From: Gnetum montanum
Taxonomy: Eukaryota > Streptophyta > Gnetopsida > Gnetales > Gnetaceae
DNA length: 64,000 nucleotides
Reading direction: 5' to 3'
NCBI GenBank assembly: GCA_015680685.1
Contig: MNCI01023354.1
Span: 205,338 to 269,337 of the forward strand
Part shown: positions 33,866-47,185 of the stretch, piece after piece
Position numbering within the stretch: the stretch's first letter is position 1
Layout of the letters: every line of letters begins with the position of its first letter
Notes under the pieces: generated by a model
Seen by the model: only the letters and a program-made list of their open reading frames with translations
Told to the model about the DNA's origin: nothing
Databases searched by the model: none
Program-made: the position numbers and the translations under genes

Positions 33866-34879
33866 TGATGAGTCATCAATTAGTTGGGTTATCTAATAAA
33901 AAGTCAACTTTTTGGTTGGCTTCAATATCTTAGCTTTGATGTCCTAGCCTCGACAACAAGGCCCTAACAACAAAGTTCTGACAACAAGGCCCCAACAATA
34001 AGGGTCTGATAACAAGGCCTTAACAACAAGGCTCTGACAACAAGGCCCTGTTAATGAGGTCCCATCGACACATTGTATCATGCATCGATGAGGCCCTTTC
34101 GACACAGCCTAGCAATAAAATCTATGAATATGCACTCACAACTGTGTTTATGCAATTTCTTTTGTTAATAGAGTAGCCAAACTCTTTCAGTTTTATTCTG
34201 TGATCTTAGAGAATAGTCAGTGAGTGCCCGTTGTGTGGATCTGAATTGGTTCTATGGTATCTTATTCGAGTGGCAATGTACTTGGACACATTCCATGAAT
34301 GGCAATAAGATTGAGATTGATTCTTATTCATTGCAACACTTTGACTTACATTAAATTTACTTTTAATGCAATTTATATTCCACATACTTAGTTAATATTT
34401 ATGTTTCCATTCATGTTAGTAAATTGGCAGAATGAGCATGACCAGTTTTGAGCATAAACATGTATTCACTTGGTAATCCCAGTAGCATTATTACTTGGTT
34501 CACCTAGTAGCATAGTGCTTGGTAATCCTAGTAGTGGATATGTGGGTTCAAGATGTGTACAGCAAGCTAGGAATGGACACTCATCACCCATAGGCTAGTT
34601 TAGAATTTACTTTCCATTGTTAATTAGTTTTAAAAAATGTTATCTAGATTATCATTAAGAGTAGCATAAGGCCAAAACAACATCAAGAATCATATACCTC
34701 ACTCTGGACTAAATCATACGTGACAAAGCTACCACTAGGCCAAGTGGGAAGACTGTGAACTGGGACCAAGGCATAACGATCTAGATGCCACAACTAGTCC
34801 CATCCATAGAATTCGACCAGATCGTGCGTGAACGCTTATGATTCGTATGGTTGGGCGTATGGTACCTCGCCACTCATTT
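33866..34879 (+). repeat. 3' LTR of element 4 (1014 bp)
   Basis: Parallel to 27714-28752, with a diverged minisatellite at 33952-34045. It ends CTCATTT rather than CTCATCA, directly before the target duplication. Confidence 0.9.
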
Positions 34880-34884
34880 GCATT
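34880..34884 (+). repeat. Target site duplication of element 4, right (GCATT)
   Basis: Exact copy of 27709-27713; it also fixes the LTR end despite the changed terminal CA. Confidence 0.88.
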
Positions 34885-35214
34885 GGTTATTGTTAAGTTG
34901 TGAGTAAGATTTGAATTCTTTGAAAAAAGTTATAACTTGGAATTTTTTTTTACTATGAATTTTTTAGAAATTCATTTTATTGAGCCACCCAATCTTATGC
35001 CTTCTATGAATGGAAACCATGAGATTTATTATGATTCTAGGAACTTCTTCAAAAGGTTTTTTAATGATGATTCAATATTGATGTAATTCCATATTCATAG
35101 AGACTATTTTTTAAACAAAATGTTTACTTAAGGAACCAAAATTTTGATTAAGTATCAATGGATTAAATATTTACTAATGTAAGTATGGATTTTTTTAGTA
35201 ATAAAACATATAAA

Positions 35215-36020
35215 AATCATCATCATCATTCTCATCCTAGTCTTGTCCCAATAATATGAGGTTAATAATGGGGTTAGCTAAATAAGTTATCCTTTACCAT
35301 TTGTCTCTATGAAAAGCTAGATCCTTATTTATTTCTAAATTTTTCAAATCATCTTCAACTAGCTTTTCAAATATCTTTTTTGATCTTCCTTTTGGCAACT
35401 TTCCTAGAATTTTGATGTGATAATCCTTTTTGATAGGCTCATTATCTAAACTTTTTTAAACATGATCAAACCATTTAAGATGACATTCTTATGCCTTATA
35501 TAGAACAAAAGCCATTTAAGCCACCATCTAATATTTGAATCATGCAATTATCTCTTCTTATAGTATTCAACATTTATCTAAACATTAACACTAATTTGTT
35601 GCTCATGCCCATTTTAGATCTAGTTACTATTCTATCAAACTTCAGATCCTTTTACTGCACTAAACAACATTAGCCTATCTATAATTTAGCGATCTTACCT
35701 CAATCCTATGTTTGGCATGTTTATCAATTTCAATATCTAATTAGAGCTGATCTTAGGCAGTAAAAATGTTTATAGTGTTGGACTGTTAGATCTTGAATAA
35801 TAACTTTTGTTCTATCACTATTCATATTTTTACTAAAACTACACTCTATGTATTCTATCTTACTTCTATTAATTTTAAGCCTTTTGATTTTAAAGCAAGT
35901 CTCCAATTTTTCACGTTACAAGAAATATTTACTAGACAAAAATATATCCACCAACATAATATCATCTACAAATAGCATATAATAAAGGATTTAATTGTAT
36001 TTCCATAGTTAATTCATCTA
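35215..36020 (-). pseudogene. RTE-clade LINE, RT palm to 3' end, degenerate
   Basis: On the minus strand MLFVDDIMLVD near 35975 is the catalytic (F/Y)xDD motif of reverse transcriptase. It is followed by LKINRSKIEYIECSFS, which matches the RTE pattern of ISRSKTEYMEC (family knowledge). The piece ends at 35215-35235 in an ATG/GAT trinucleotide run, the usual 3' tail of plant RTE elements; the bases before it correspond to their common 3' region. It carries many stops and has lost its 5' part. Confidence 0.8.
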
Positions 36021-37899
36021 TATTAATAAAACATCTATGAATATAAATTCAAATGATCCTAAATAGTAGTTAATTCAAATGAAGCTATTAATAGTAGTCT
36101 AAATATTTCTAAGGAAAACTATATAATTTATAATTGCACTAGTAATCCTCCTTTGTTGATTGTGAGTTCAAGATTAAGTATGATACATTTAGCAAATAAA
36201 GGATTTTCATAAAATGCTTGCCGTAAATTTTTTTTTTTAATTTTAGTTTTTGGATCTACTAGTATCATAGTGGAAAGTCTAAAATTAAAACTCAATGTAT
36301 TTAATTAGAATTCAACCTTTGACCAGGGTTTCCATGTGAGGATTTTCACTACTAAATTAATACTTTATTACGTAAAATTTGATAATGATTAAGAATCTAA
36401 AATCAAATGTTTAATAAATTTTTGATAACATTTTACCTATTGTAATGTATTTAAAATTAAACAAAAATCTTAAGTGTTTACATCTCTAAGATACACAAAA
36501 TGAGAAAACTCATTAATGAGGCATAAATCAAATATCAAGACTAATAATGAAGTTATGTTTTCATATTTTAGTAATTAAAGCCTTCAACATCCATCTAATA
36601 TTCATATGATATGATAATGTCCATATTTTATTCAACTTTTAAGTTTGAGTTTTCCTTACCATAAAGAAGAGTTGAATCACTTGGCCTTCACCAAGCTATT
36701 TTTCACATTAATAAAATTTATGACTAAGTTAGAATTTTTTTGTATGATCCTAATAATAAAGCTAATTATTATTTTAAACATGGTTACTTTACTTGTAATG
36801 ATAGGCAATATGGTTCAAACTTTTTTTCAAGACTAGATCAAGACTTGTTATCAAGAAATATCCCATTACAACTTTCTCAAAAATAAATTTACCTCCTATG
36901 CTTTATCAAGATTATCCTTTATTAAAACATTCTTCTATCAAAGAGACTTAATAATTTCCTTCTTAAAATTAAGAACCCGTCAAATCTTTCTTTACATGTA
37001 ATACTTCTATGCTAAGGAATAAGCATACAAAGCAATGTAGAGATTTCATTTGGAATTTAGAATTAAGATCCAATTCTTCAAGAAATTAGATCATGAAATT
37101 AAATAGAATGATGAAATAATGTCACTATTAGAGTTCAAAAATTCTCTTATTATGTAGTATCTTACTAAGTACTAATTATGTAAAGGTACACTAATTCTTA
37201 AGCTTAGGCTTTCACTCATCTAGTGTCCTACTAGACCCTACTTTGGTGAGATAAGCATTGAGCCTCTTGATGATGATCCTTTTTTTACACTATTTCTTGA
37301 GCTTAAAAGTTTTTTGACTTGTATTATTAGATTTTTGTAAGAGCTAAAGTTTTATTTTTGAGTTCTTTTATATTCATCATATTAAAAAGTATTAAAATAA
37401 GATTAAAATATTTTTATAGTTACATCTAACCTTACTAAATCATCTTTCTCTATCATAACTTTCTATCTAATGGTCACCTATATTTACATTGAGTAATATA
37501 CTTTTAATTAAAGGTCAAGAACTTTCCAACATTACATGTGTCTACATAGGTATCATCCATATTGTAGAGTTTGCTAAACTCCACTTCTAATTATGAGCTT
37601 TCTTACATGATAAGAGATTAAAATAAAATTAATACTTTCCTCTTTTGACAAGCTATATTCTAAGCATATTAATTTTCAATCTCATTTTTTGGATAGGCTT
37701 TTTATTAAATTTTCAAGAAAACTTCTTTAATAAATCAAATTTAAATTTAAATATTACTTCAACAAATTTTCCTTAGTGAAGGCAATTAAAATTATAGCAT
37801 CATCTAGTTGTATCTTCACCATGGTTGACAAGGTAATTAACTTTCAATCTTCCAAATGTATCCTACTAACCAAAGAAATTAGGTTACTTATCTTTAATA

Positions 37900-37922
37900 T
37901 TATATATATATATATATATATT
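37900..37922 (+). repeat. (TA)n microsatellite
   Basis: Uninterrupted TA dinucleotides, about eleven units. Confidence 0.9.
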
Positions 37923-38888
37923 ATAATAGACTTTTTTCGATAGATAGAATAGTCCACTTTAATGAAAATTGAAATGAACTAAACTAATCTATTTTTTATT
38001 ATGACTTGAATCCTCTTGGATCTATTAAACTAATTCAACTCTAACTAGTTTGCATTTTGAAAAGGATTGAAATATCTTTATCATTGAAGCTCTAAGGCCA
38101 ACCCAATGTAGTGAATAAAGCACATTCAAGGATAGCAAACATAATGAATTCCTCTTTTAGCAATATATTTAAGAACTAATACACCCATTATGAGGAATTC
38201 TTTAAGTGTTATTTTATTGTATAATAGCACTTCTAGTTATAGGAAGCCAATTATATGATAGCTTAAGTCATTAAAACTGGAAATTGATTGGATGGATTTG
38301 GTCCATCCTCAAGTAGTAACCTTGTTTTTTTAATAACCTTCAATTCTTCAAGAAACATGAATTTCAAAACTTATTTTGATTATAGAAAGAAATGATTCTT
38401 TATTCCATATTTCTTTTGAAAGTACATATGACTTCAAGCTTATTTATTGGATGTGGGTGGGGAAGTTAGAATTTAAACTCTTTGAATATGTACCTCCCAA
38501 TATATATAGTCAACACAATACCTTCATGCCTTCATAGAACTTAAGTTGAAGGTGTATAGCAACATTAGATCATCATATCCTTTAGAATTGAATATATAAC
38601 CTAACCAAGAGAGTAATGCTCTAACCTTAAGCCTATTAGATGATAATCCTTACTTCATAGCATAACATAAATTAAAGATGTAGAAAATGAAACAGTATCA
38701 CCTTCATTTTAAGAAATACTTGAAAAGTTGCATGATCATTGATGTTAGATCATCCTTCATAGTTTCAAATACAATAATCCTTGGAAGTCTTTCTCCCCTA
38801 CTTACTATTATAGACTGCAAGAAATCCACAAAATGTAATTGTATACCTTATGCTTGAAGAAGATTAAGCTAATCATATTGTCTCTATG

Positions 38889-39285
38889 TGATGAGTGGAA
38901 AAGTGTTCTCAATGCCCAATCATACGATCCAGAAGGATTTCAAGAGACTATATCATAATCTATACATTAGACAAGTGTGTTGTATAAGTAGTTGATACGT
39001 GATCATAGGTTGCTATCTTCCTACCTATACTTAAAGTGGCCCTTAATATGTATGGTTAAGTATTGTTGAGGTATATGATATTAATTTTGCTATGGACATA
39101 AATAAAAAATATTAAAATAGAGAAAATAAATTTAATTAAGCTAATATACAATGAAGCAAACTCTAATCTAGCCTAAAGTGATGAGTGTCCATTCCCACTT
39201 GCCATACACATCTTGAATGTACACATCCACTCATAGAATTACTAATGTAGTGCTTCTAGGTGAATCAAGCATTAACATTGCTAGG
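38889..39285 (-). repeat. Left part of a split solo LTR (host of element 3)
   Basis: Starts TGATGAGTGG with the sequence order of the other minus-strand LTRs (CCAATCATACGA, then GTTGAGGTATATGATATT) and breaks off at CTAGG. The continuation is at 49236. It resembles the element 4 LTR family in its middle part. Confidence 0.75.
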
Positions 39286-40128
39286 TGATGAGTCACAATA
39301 TTGGGACCGCGATATCACATCAACGATATCGGAGCCTGCTAAGTGATATCGGACATCCGATGTCAGGACCTGTCTTGTTGCCTGTAAATAAGAGGCAGGT
39401 GAACTTGGTTTGGCATATAGATAGTTAGTTTTTCTTAGTCCCTTATCCAAACTCTTGTAGTTTCTCCTTTCCAAAGTTAGAATTATTTCTGATTGCCCAC
39501 AGTAGGATTCATAAAGTGAATGGATCTTTATTGCAGCATTGTGTACCTGAGCACACCTTGTATCTAGAAATAAAGATGAATTTTGTGGTAAACCTTGCAA
39601 CATTCAGAATAGCTTAATTATCTCATTTAATTCTTATTTACTGTTATTCCCTACTCTCGTAGTTAATTAATGTTATTTTTATTGATTTTTTAATTTTCAA
39701 CAAGTAAGCACACTCAGTACGACCACTTCGAGCATATGTGGAACACTTGGTAACCTAGTAATGACTAGCATTTGGTAATCCTAGTAGTGTTACACTGGTT
39801 CAAGATGTGTCTAGCAAGTGGGAATGGATGCTGGTGTTAGGACTAGTTAGAGCCTACTTGATTAGTTAAATTAAATTAGTTAATTAATTATTTCATTTCT
39901 CTATTTTAAGCATCAAGACATAAAACATAAAAAGTACAAAAATCATTTACCTCAAGTTTACTTAACCATACAATTGTGCCTTACGAGTAAGCTTGGGAAG
40001 ACAACGATAGCATAACTCATCCTTGTTCTAGCTAGGCACATAAGCACTTAGTCCTTGGAATTCAACTAGATCATGTGTGAATGCTCGTATTCGTATGGTT
40101 GGACATAGGGGTACATCGCTGCTCATCA
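39286..40128 (+). repeat. 5' LTR of element 3 (843 bp)
   Basis: TGATGAG to CTCATCA, with GATATC palindromes at 39309-39352. The TATA region reads TGTAAATA (about 39383), a mutated form of the TATAAATA kept in the 3' LTR. Confidence 0.92.
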
Positions 40129-40129
40129 T

Positions 40130-40147
40130 TGGCATCGTTGCTAGGGA
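40130..40147 (+). other. Primer binding site of element 3, worn tRNA-Asp type
   Basis: TGGCATCGTTGCTAGGGA one base after the LTR; the differences from the tRNA-Asp complement are transitions. Confidence 0.75.
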
Positions 40148-40278
40148 CTTTGTTGTTTGTGCACTAAGTAGAACTTATGAATCTTCCCATCATTGGAACG
40201 AACCCTTAGGGTTAGTTATTTTAAAATTATTTTAAAAAAAGAAGAAGAGAAAAGTATTGCACACTGAATAATTAATCA

Positions 40279-42780
40279 TGTCCTATTCTTCTTATGAGAG
40301 TGCTTCACCGCCTAGGTCTGACACAATGAATAATCGGAGGTGTAGTACACATGATGACCTACCAATGCCCCAAAAATTTTGTGTGGTATACGTTCATCCT
40401 GATGAATATATACCAAAATTTACCTTTATCCTCCATTAGGATGAACAATTGTGTTGGTGTGATTTAGAAGGTAACAGAGTGTTACCTCCCGATCACTCAA
40501 TCCCAAGCATGCTTCTTCATGCTCTTACACGAATTGATATGCAACACTTACAAGTAGAGTGTGTTGTGCATGAACACGACTCAAGAGAGTATCGACCCAC
40601 AGAGGCACAACGTCAAAGGGACCTACAATAGGAGAGACATTATGAATCTCTAAAGGGGAAGCTGTCTCAGAATGTTCTGTATGTCCTAGGTGAAAATGAG
40701 GGTGGTGAACCTACCTTGAGAGGTTTCCCACAAAACGATGTTCCTCCCGTTGACTTCGGTCAAGGTGTTGTGTATCAAAATTTGCACTCAACTATTCATA
40801 ACCTAGGTTCTTATACTGATGGACACAAAGGATTCGAAAAAGGAACACGAACACATGACAATGATAGACATTTTGGTCGTAACCGCGACTAAGGCTGCAA
40901 CCACCAAAGAGGAAGTGACAGGAGCCATCACATTGACGATCCTCCTTCCTCTTCACCTTCATCATCTCCTTCCCCCTCTCCTTCGGGATCTAAACATAGT
41001 CATAAAGGGAAAGACCATGAGGATAATGGTAAGTGAAACAGAGAGCATAGAAAAAAAAATCAAGAAAGACACATCACGAAAGAAGGGAGAGTAGGGAATA
41101 GCGTAGGCATTATAGACGTCATAGAGAGCATGATCATGATGAACCCCTACTCGCTACCTGAAGTATGCTAGATATAACTGAGGTCATTAGAATCCCAACA
41201 AGGCACCAAAAACACAATAGGATCAAAAGATTAGACATGAACAATATCCCACAATTTGAAGGGGGATATAATGTTGATCCTCAAAACCATGTACAAGCAT
41301 TTCATGATGCATGTGCCTTGAAAAATATAGAAAATGAGTGGCAAAAACTAAAGTTGTTTCCATAGACACTGATCAAGGAAACAAAAAGCTAGTATCGGTC
41401 CTTAGAACTGGAATCCATTCGTTGATGGAGTACCATGTTAGAGCTATTCAATGATAAGTATCAAACATACTCCCGAGTGTCCAACCTGCATAAGCAAATC
41501 TAAGGATGGAAAAAAGGAGGATATGAGCCCTTGGATACTACCATGGGCTAATATTATGCATTATTACATTGTTGCCTTGGCCATGGTTACTCACAAAGGA
41601 AACAACTACACCATCTTGTATATGGGCTTAGGCACAAAACGTGAAAAACCCTTAGGACTTATGCCCAAGGAAGGCTATCTGAGCTCCGAACCCATCAAAT
41701 ACAAAGATTGCTAGAGCAAGTTTCCAAGGAGAAATATAAGTTAAGGAAAAGAGAAAGTGTAGAGGAATACAACAGAGATCCTTCCCTCCGAAGGAAGGAA
41801 GTTAGATTTTGTGAAGATGAAGAAGAGTCACCACTTGAAGAGATAATGAATAGGAAAACCTTACCCATTCAAAAATTTTCTCACAAGTATTGGAAAAGGT
41901 AGATCAACTGTGGAATTCCCAAGATGATAAATTTCAAACTATTTTAAAAGTACTAGAAGAGTCTAGAGAGCAAAGTAGTGACCAGGAGAGAAGGAAAAAG
42001 AGAGAAGCTAAATATGCACGTAACAAGCGTAAGGGCAAAGTTTCCATCATTGAAAAGGTTTTGGATTCAGACACAAACAATGATAGTGGATGTGAGATAT
42101 GCCAATATGACCATCCTAATGGATGTTGCCTAGTAGTGTCACATCTACAAGAGTCTGGGGTGTATGCACTAAACCTAAGATTAAACAGATGGAAAACACC
42201 CCGAAGGTTACCTTATCCTCAAGGTAACCCAAGGTAGTTCCACCAACCCTTGACATATTATCTAAGTGGAGCTCCACCACAACCAAATGCATAGTATCAA
42301 TGATGGTAACACCCACAATCATGGGGAATGCCACCACCACAGCAACAGTACCCTTACCATCAACCTGACCCATACAGGTACTATGTTCAATAGTCAATCT
42401 CTTCATGTGACTCTACTAGTCACGTCACTCCTCAGCCTCACTACCAAACCCACAAATACTATAGAACTCCTTCTCCTAGGGGTGATGTTCCACAAATGTA
42501 CTATCCTTCTCATCCAACTGCACCTCTTCCACCTTTAGCTCCATTACCACCTCCTCCAATTATGTAGGGTGAGCTCCCTGCTTAGCCGTAGCAATGCAAT
42601 GCTACAAGGGCTATCAACTCTCAACCTACTGTTGGTTTGGATAATCAATCAAAGAAGAGACCTTTCTTTAGAACCAATAGTCCAACCAAGTCCTTACAAC
42701 CACAAGCGGTCAATTCTCCAAATACCTCACCATCATTTGAATCTTCAGAGCTTCCTTCGAACCAAAGACCATGCCCAACA
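40279..42780 (+). pseudogene. gag polyprotein of element 3, degenerate
   Basis: ATG at 40279 opens MSYSSYESASPPRSD, close to element 1. The gag core lies at 41230-41800 (LDMNNIPQFEGGYN, WSTMLELFNDKYQTYSRVSN), with the YDHPNGCCLV motif near 42108 and a Pro/Tyr/Gln-rich tail after it. Stops and at least two frame changes break it. Several TAG stops coincide with those of element 1. Confidence 0.82.
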
Positions 42781-42789
42781 CATACTATC

Positions 42790-43260
42790 ATGTTAACCCA
42801 CGCAATCACTGATTGGATTAAAGCTAGCCATCTTTCTAGGAAATTCTCTAATTCTAGAAGTCCTCTTATCTATCTACAAATCGCTAGAAATGAGCCTTGT
42901 AAAGCTCTTTTGGATTTAGGCTTTGGTGTCAACCTAATCTCTCAAGAAATGTACAAAGCCTAGAACCTGCCTCCACTAAAAAAGAGTAACATTCATTTAG
43001 AGTTGGCTAACCATTCCATCACTGTCCCATAAGGACTAGTGGAGGACATTGTCACCAATGTTTGTGGGTGGTCATATCCATCTGATTTCCTAGTGATTCA
43101 AGTTAACAACTACAAGGGGGACTTCCCAATCATTATGGGAAGAGAATGGCTAAGCACAATTGATGCACACCTAGGAATACATGATCTTTTCCTAAAAATC
43201 TCAAAAGAAAATACATTTTGAAAGATCAAGAAGAATAAAGTTCCATGCATCACATACAGT
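42790..43260 (+). pseudogene. Retropepsin-like protease of element 3, degenerate
   Basis: ALLDLGFGVNLISQEMY near 42903 carries the DLG active-site form, and IIMGREWLSTIDAH at 43132 carries the second motif. A linker of some 180 codons, including LPSLDIKNINWEKLEIP, leads to RT. Stops lie at 42961, 43030 and 43219. Confidence 0.82.
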
Positions 43261-43799
43261 GACATGGGTGTACCTACGTGCAGAAGTCCTAATTTGTACA
43301 ACATTTAACATTGCCTACATGCAACTAGTTTGCACAAGTAACAGATATATAAAGATACTTGTATGCAGCAACCACAAGACAGGAAGGTACCCAGTGGCTG
43401 ACAGCTGACCAAGAGAACAATTCAACTATATGCATGGAACCAACTAAGAGCTTAACTTGCACCTACATTGATAGCATAAATACATTGGAGCAAGCCCATC
43501 ACCAACTTCCAAGTCTTGACATCAAGAATATCAACTGGGAAAAGTTGGAAATCCCTAACAAGTTTAAGCAAGAGCCCCTTGAGTTAAAATCATTGCCCAC
43601 TAGTATGGAGTACACATTTCTCAAGAATGAAAAACTGGTAATCATCAATGCTAAGCTTACTCCTCAACAAAAAGAAAAACTGCTGAAAGTGGTAAATAAT
43701 TGGTCAAAAGCCTTTGCTTGGTCATATCCTGAATTAACTAGAATAGATCCTAGGATATGTCAACATAGAATTTACACTAACCCCTCTATGAAGCCTCAA

Positions 43800-44545
43800 T
43801 GACAACCGCAAAGGTGATTGAACCCAAAGCTTAAACAAGTGGTTAAAGAAGAAATTGAACTTCTAAAAGCTAGGTTCATCTACCCCATTGTTGATAGTGA
43901 ATGGGTTAGTACCTTAGTCATTGTGCCTAAAAAGGGAGGTAAATGGAGGGTGTGTATAGTTTAAAGACCATTTTCCATTGTCATTCATTGACCAAGTCTT
44001 AGATACCATTGTAGGGCATTTCTACTATAGTTTTCTGGATGGTTACAATGGGTACAATCAAATTCAAATAGCATTAGAAGATCAAGCCAAGAATACATTC
44101 ACAAGTCCTTGGTGGACATTTGCATTTAGGGTTGTTTAGCTTGTGTAATGCCCCAACAACATTTCAACGCCTAGTTCTAAGTATATTTCAGCAACAAATA
44201 GGAAATGGTGTGGAGGTCTTTATGGATGATTTCTCCACCTATGGAGGGGACTTCGAACAAGCATTGGACCAATTAGAGCAAGTACGAAAATGATGTGTAG
44301 AAACCAACTTAAGGCTCAATTGGCAAAAATGCCATTTAATGGTCCAAGAAGGCATTGTATTAGGGCATAAGATTTCACAAACAGGGATAGAGGTAGACAC
44401 TGAAAAGATTATAGTCATCCAAGGAATTACTCGTCAACCTGAGACTGTAAAAGATATCCAATTATTCCTTGGACATAATGGCTATTTTAGATACTTCATC
44501 GAGAACTTTTCGAGGATTGCAAAACCATTAGTATAATTAATGAAG
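43800..44545 (+). pseudogene. Reverse transcriptase of element 3, degenerate
   Basis: The order of motifs is that of Gypsy RT: EEIELLKARFIYPI, VPKKGGKWRVC, then (after a deletion and shift) DHFPLSFIDQVLD, FMDDFSTYG near 44220 as the (F/Y)xDD catalytic centre, and LGHKISQTGIEVD. The stretch between KWRVC and DHFPL is too short for the family, so about twenty codons are missing. The segment around FAFR to the polymerase motif changes frame. It copied the element RNA into DNA when intact. Confidence 0.88.
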
Positions 44546-44559
44546 AAGGACGTACCCTT

Positions 44560-44990
44560 TGAATGGATCAAAGAATGCAAGTTAGTTTTCCAAACTTTAA
44601 AGTAGAAGTTCATAGAAACCCCCATTCTACAAGCTCTTGACTGGTCCAGACCATTCCACATAATGACTGATGCATCCAACTTTGTCTTAGGAGCCATACT
44701 TACATAGTTAGATAACCAAAAAAAACCCTATTACATTCACTGTGCAAGTTAAAGTATCGTTGGTGCACAACTTAACTATACCACAATAGAGAAAGAGTTA
44801 ATGGTTGTAGTGTTTGCACTAGAAAAATTTAGGCACTATGTATTAGGCTATAAGATATTTGTACACATGGATCATAGTGTAATATGGTTCCTGATAAATA
44901 AACCAATGGTGAGCTCTCACATCATATGATGGGTCATCATCTTACAAGAGTTCGATCTTATGATGATTGATCATAAAGGCACCAAGAACG
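44560..44990 (+). pseudogene. RNase H of element 3, degenerate
   Basis: PFHIMTDASNFVLGAIL opens the domain with its first catalytic Asp. YTTIEKELMVVVFALEKFRHY provides the Glu, HMDHSVIWFL the next Asp region, and DHKGTKNVVADHLSQL the closing Gypsy motif. Three stops interrupt it. Confidence 0.88.
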
Positions 44991-45289
44991 TTGTTGCTGA
45001 TCATTTATCTCAGTTACGATGGGACAACAAAGAGGATGAATATCCAATTTTTGACCATTTCCCTAATGAACTCCTCTTTGTAGGTGTAATAAACAATCAA
45101 TTACCCATCAATAAAATTTGGTATAGTAGCATTCTCACTTATTTGCTTACACAAGAAATGCCACAAGGTCTCGACGTTAAAAAGAAACAACAGTTTCTTC
45201 ACCAAGCCAAATATTTCATGGAAATCAATGGACACCTTTATAAGGTTTGTTCTGATGGCTTGGCCGATGGTGTGTTCCTGATGTAGATC

Positions 45290-46400
45290 AATTGCGAGTT
45301 CTCCAGGACACTCATGAGGGCCCATGTGGGGGTCATTATGCTAGGAGACAAACAACCATTAAAATCTTACTTGCAAGATATTATTGGCCTACATTGTTCC
45401 AAGATGCTCATCGCTTCGTCCAATCTTGCAAGTACTACCACTATGATGGGGGAATAACTACTAGAATGGAGGGTCCACAATAATGGATTCAACCTTTAGA
45501 ATCCTTCGACATATGGGGTATTGATTTTATGGGCCCTATTACACCAATGTCCATTGGAAAAGCCTACATTGTTGTTGCTATTAACTATTTTACGAAGTGG
45601 GTAGAAGCAGTTGTTGTTACAGACTATACATCATCTACAGCTACACGATTTGTTCAAAAACAAATCGTAAACAGGTTTGGCATGCCTCGTGAACTTATCT
45701 CTGACAATGGTACGCATTTTACAGGTGCAAATTTTCAAAAATTAATGCAACGCTTAGGAGTTGAGCATAAGCTGACTACACCATATCATCCTCAAGCGAA
45801 TGGTCAAGTTGAGATCACCAATAGGGAAATCACAAAAATCTTGATATAAACCATTAGCAAATATAGGTGAGACTAGAGCACCAAACTGAATGATGCTCTT
45901 TGGGCATACCACTCCACATGGAAGCTCCCTATAGGCTACTCTCCCTATGAGTTAGTGTATGGTAAACTTCCAACACTTCCTATTCAAGCTGAGCTCCATA
46001 CACTATCTACAGCATCTAACCTTAACCTTGACCTCAATCTAGCACAAAAAGAATAGTTAATGAATGTTAACTTACTAGATGAAAATTGATTAGTCACCCT
46101 GTCATCCAATGAACTACACAAGGCCTTCAACGAGCAACATCATAACCTAAAGATTAGGAAATTCAAATACCAACCAGGAGATAAGGTTCTGTATTGGAAT
46201 CCCACACATGTGCCACAACGAACTAAATTTCAAATGCTATGGAAAGGACCTTATATTATTCATGAAAATTTTCCTTTAGGAGCCATGATGATATGCAAAC
46301 CTAAAAGCCCAAATAAGAAATTATTGGTCAACATCCAACAAACCAAAATTTTTCATGAGCTTAAAACGGCCAGTACTAATGCTACCTCTATTGATGGATA
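45290..46400 (+). pseudogene. Integrase of element 3, degenerate, with GPY/F end
   Basis: The N-terminal zinc region keeps GGHYARRQTTIKILLARYYWPTL. In CKYYHYDG the second Cys of the CxxC pair has become Tyr. The catalytic D,D,E are visible in WGIDFMGPI, ELISDNGTHF and ANGQVEITNREI. The C-terminal part has YQPGDKVLYWNP and MLWKGPYIIHE, the GPY/F module. No chromodomain follows, as expected for Athila. Stops fall at 45285, 45481, 45847 and later. Confidence 0.9.
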
Positions 46401-46437
46401 GCCTTGCTCATTATTTCAGGTCTCCTCCTTTTCACTT

Positions 46438-46454
46438 AGTTGTGGGGGAGATGG
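46438..46454 (+). promoter_or_regulatory. Internal PPT-like motif (copy b), element 3
   Basis: AGTTGTGGGGGAGATGG, shortly after the end of pol. The same motif stands at the deletion junction of element 1 and in element 4. Confidence 0.5.
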
Positions 46455-47036
46455 CCACCAATGCTAATCATTTTAAGCCCTCAGTCTCTTTTGTTCTTTT
46501 TGTTTTACACATTTTTCATGTTTACTTGTTTTTGTTTTACCCCATGATTAACATTTTTACTATTTCTTTCTCTATTACATTTGTTTGAATTACTCTCACT
46601 CGTCGTATAATAAGTGCTCATGATGGTGGATTGTATTATAATGGTGTTGATTGCTAATTCTTGGTTTTTGCTTTTGACTTTCAATGTTGATGCTAAGATA
46701 TGGTTTCTTTTGATAAAATAGGCAATGAGTCCGTGTCATACATTCATCCATTCACTCTATGGTCTCCCTTTGTTTTGGAAATGTATTGTCCCTTTTTCAA
46801 AGCAAACTTATTAATGAATTGGTGACTTGGTACTCTTCAAACCAAGGAAAGATTCAAGTGGATTGAAAAGGGTGTGACTTCAAAGGGGTTCAACACATTT
46901 TTGCTGGTCATTCTCTTGGATACTTGGATGTTTTTCATAGGTTCTCCACCATTTTGCTATTGACCAATATCAGGAAGTTGACTAAATTAAATAAGTCTTT
47001 GAATGGTGTGGTTCTTACTTAAAAAAAAACTGTTGG

Positions 47037-47060
47037 GAATTCAAAGCACACCCCTTATAC
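47037..47060 (+). other. Conserved non-coding block, element 3
   Basis: Same core as at 4372 with one change near its end, again preceded by GGTGTGGTT and an A run. Confidence 0.6.
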
Positions 47061-47185
47061 ATAATAAAGTAACATGGGCTACAAGTATTGGTTATGGCAC
47101 TAAAAAGACATGTTACCCATGCCTGAAGGTTCCCTCTAATTAAGGCCTTTTCTTACTTCTTACTTCTCTATCTTTCTATTTTTGG

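Larger units (their letters stand above)
27714..34879 (+). mobile_element. Ty3/Gypsy (Athila-like) element 4, complete, gag only, second LTR family
   Basis: LTRs at 27714-28752 and 33866-34879 flank 5.1 kb and are bounded by a perfect GCATT duplication. The inside has a tRNA-Asp-like primer site, a gag frame and the 2 kb 3' region with PPT-like motifs. Protease and all of pol are missing: the sequence passes from the Pro-rich gag tail straight to the NPCIT piece that follows protease in element 1 (about 31160). The last two LTR bases are TT where CA is expected, most simply a mutation. The U3 differs from the other family, but the U5 end is shared. Confidence 0.93.
34885..38888. other. AT-rich spacer with an RTE LINE fragment
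   Basis: Apart from the RTE piece at 35215-36020 and the TA run at 37900-37922, no gene or repeat was recognised. The frames are short and dense in stops. Confidence 0.5.
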
